Below the pieces are notes generated by a model. The model was not told the DNA's origin and made no database searches. It was given only the letters and a program-made list of their open reading frames with translations. From assembly GCA_947311815.1 (NCBI GenBank), contig CAMZMA010000119.1:1-14434 (forward strand): a stretch of DNA of 14,434 nt, given 5' to 3'. A program made the position numbers and the translations under genes. The stretch is from an uncultured Flavobacteriaceae bacterium (GTDB lineage Bacteria; Bacteroidota; Bacteroidia; Flavobacteriales; Flavobacteriaceae). Of this stretch, positions 13,706 to 14,434 are shown one piece after another. Each line of letters begins with the position of its first letter. Positions within the stretch are counted from its first letter, which is position 1.

Positions 13706-13779
13706 TTGTCGAGCGCAGTCGAGACCTTGTTATTATATAAATAATCTACAATAGTTCTCGACTGAGCATGAACCGACAA
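13706..13779. repeat. Extended imperfect palindrome built on TCGAGCGCAGTCGAGA
   Basis: Outer TTGTCG (13706-13711) pairs with CGACAA (13774-13779); CAGTCGAGA (13716-13724) pairs with TCTCGACTG (13756-13764); and within the centre TTGT...ATTA pairs with TAAT...ACAA. The whole 74-bp segment can fold into one long, interrupted stem. The GTCGAGCGCAGTCGAGA core is a word I associate with dispersed intergenic repeats in Bacteroidota genomes. No ORF is present. Confidence 0.6.
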
Positions 13780-13924
13780 GCAAATTAAAATTAGACAAAC
13801 TTATGTAGTTAGGTACTGATCTTAATTTTTTTAAACTTGTTAAAAGAAATCTAATATTTGTTATAATTACCGTTTTTTAATATGACTACTGATGAAACTG
13901 TTTTACATTTTTTATTGAATACTA

Positions 13925-14434
13925 CTATTTTTTTACAATTCTTTTAAAACCAATTCCTTTATTGGTGATTACCTTTACCAAATATACTCCTTCAGGAAGT
14001 GTACCAATAGAAAATTTGGTTGTGTTTTTTTCTCGATATATAACTTTTCCTAGTACGCTATAAATAAGTACTTCTTTTACCGTAATTTGATTGTTTACCT
14101 CTATGTTAAAAATATCTTTTACAGGGTTTGGATACATTTTAATACTTTTACTAAGTAGTGTATCTTCTATTCCTGCTGTAGAGGTAATGGTAAATATACC
14201 GCTTACAAAAGAAAGGTTGTAATTGTTTCCTGCTGTAACACTTCCTTGTTCTATGGCATAGGTACCCACAGCTTCTCCTGCGACTCTTGATAAATTTCCT
14301 GAAAAAGCGTCACTATTCACTAAACTACCTGTAGTTATACTATATGTAAGTGCTGGATCTGTTGCTCCTTCGGGTTTGGTAATGTCATCTGCCGTTATGG
14401 TGATGTCTTTTTGCGTAATAGTTACATCTGCTGA
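13925..14434 (-). CDS. C-terminal part of an MBG-domain surface protein with T9SS type A sorting domain
   Basis: 169 residues are visible; the frame is open through base 14434, so the start lies outside the window. An internal GTG at 14320 would open a shorter ORF but is not a plausible start because it splits a domain. The visible part begins with the end of one MBG-type repeat (SADVTITQKDITITADDITK), then most of another (EGATDPALTYSITTGSLV ... YAIEQGSVTAGNNYNLSF ... GIFTIT), a beta module common in long Bacteroidota surface proteins. The last about 80 residues are a sorting domain (MYPNPVKDIFNIEV, VLIYSVLGKVIY, LPEGVYLVKV, GFKRIVKK) that directs T9SS export. It ends with TAG. Likely a large adhesin or outer-surface protein; total size cannot be judged. 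Confidence 0.9.
   Translation of the reverse strand, partial: SADVTITQKDITITADDITKPEGATDPALTYSITTGSLVNSDAFSGNLSRVAGEAVGTYAIEQGSVTAGNNYNLSFVSGIFTITSTAGIEDTLLSKSIKMYPNPVKDIFNIEVNNQITVKEVLIYSVLGKVIYREKNTTKFSIGTLPEGVYLVKVITNKGIGFKRIVKK

Larger units (their letters stand above)
13390..13924. other. Gene-free stretch upstream of the large repeat protein
   Basis: 535 bp with no convincing ORF. It should contain the promoter of the repeat-protein gene, but no clean TTG-N19-TAnnTTTG match was found within 80 bp of its ATG; the closest words are TATTTATG and a GTAATTCGTGTCAA word at 13441-13426 related to the repeat at 4130-4147. Beyond lie an inverted repeat (13490-13527), a tandem 20-bp repeat (13592-13631) and an extended palindrome (13706-13779). 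Downstream of the MBG protein stop (13925) no strong terminator is visible. Confidence 0.6.

Noticed and set aside
13925..14320. A stand-alone 131-aa gene starting at the GTG at 14320.
   Set aside because: The same frame continues upstream without a stop to base 14434 and encodes the rest of an MBG-type repeat, so this GTG is internal.

Overview
The window is AT-rich DNA from a member of the Bacteroidota, almost certainly Flavobacteriaceae (Polaribacter/Tenacibaculum-like). The clues are three proteins ending in type IX secretion (T9SS) type A sorting domains, TAnnTTTG-type -7 promoter elements instead of Shine-Dalgarno-driven starts, strong TAA stop preference and many Asn/Lys-rich proteins. 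Every convincing gene lies on the minus strand, so transcription runs from high to low coordinates. No rRNA, tRNA, CRISPR array, transposase or prophage gene was seen.

Read in transcription order: (1) 14434-13925 is the C-terminal end of an MBG-type repeat surface protein that enters from outside the window. (2) 13924-13390 is a gene-free region with a Bacteroidota-type palindromic repeat, a 20-bp tandem duplication and a smaller inverted repeat. (3) 13389-9919 is an 1156-residue secreted protein with nine exact 165-bp calcium-loop repeats in two blocks. A 58-codon ORF follows 22 bp later (9896-9720); it encodes a signal-peptide-like sequence with only about ten residues after the predicted cleavage site. 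A strong hairpin terminator closes this unit (9650-9681).

(4) From a TATCTTTG promoter element at about 9620 runs a compact gene string: a four-cysteine single-span membrane protein, a family 2 glycosyltransferase, an ECF-like sigma factor with a TTG start overlapping the glycosyltransferase stop, a divergent Nramp-type transporter one base later, and lipA. lipA is the most surprising gene. Its expected reading frame begins with ATG at 6457, but codon 17, the conserved Trp of the KPKWLRVKLP motif, is TGA; a TTG follows directly and could restart translation.

(5) A 503-bp spacer rich in hairpins leads to a TerC-family gene with a good promoter (TTG-N19-TATTTTTG). (6) After another spacer with a CACGAATT-type repeat comes a probable operon: a LOG-family Rossmann protein, a secreted endonuclease/exonuclease/phosphatase-fold enzyme with a T9SS tail, and an M1 aminopeptidase-like protein cut off at base 1. 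The M1-like protein has lost its zinc ligands, so it looks like a pseudopeptidase.

No complete multi-gene novel system is evident. The most notable items are the lipA nonsense codon, the degenerate M1 and Nramp active sites, the small exported-peptide-like gene behind the giant repeat protein, and the very regular repeat architecture of that protein. All calls come from reading the sequence; no database search was run.
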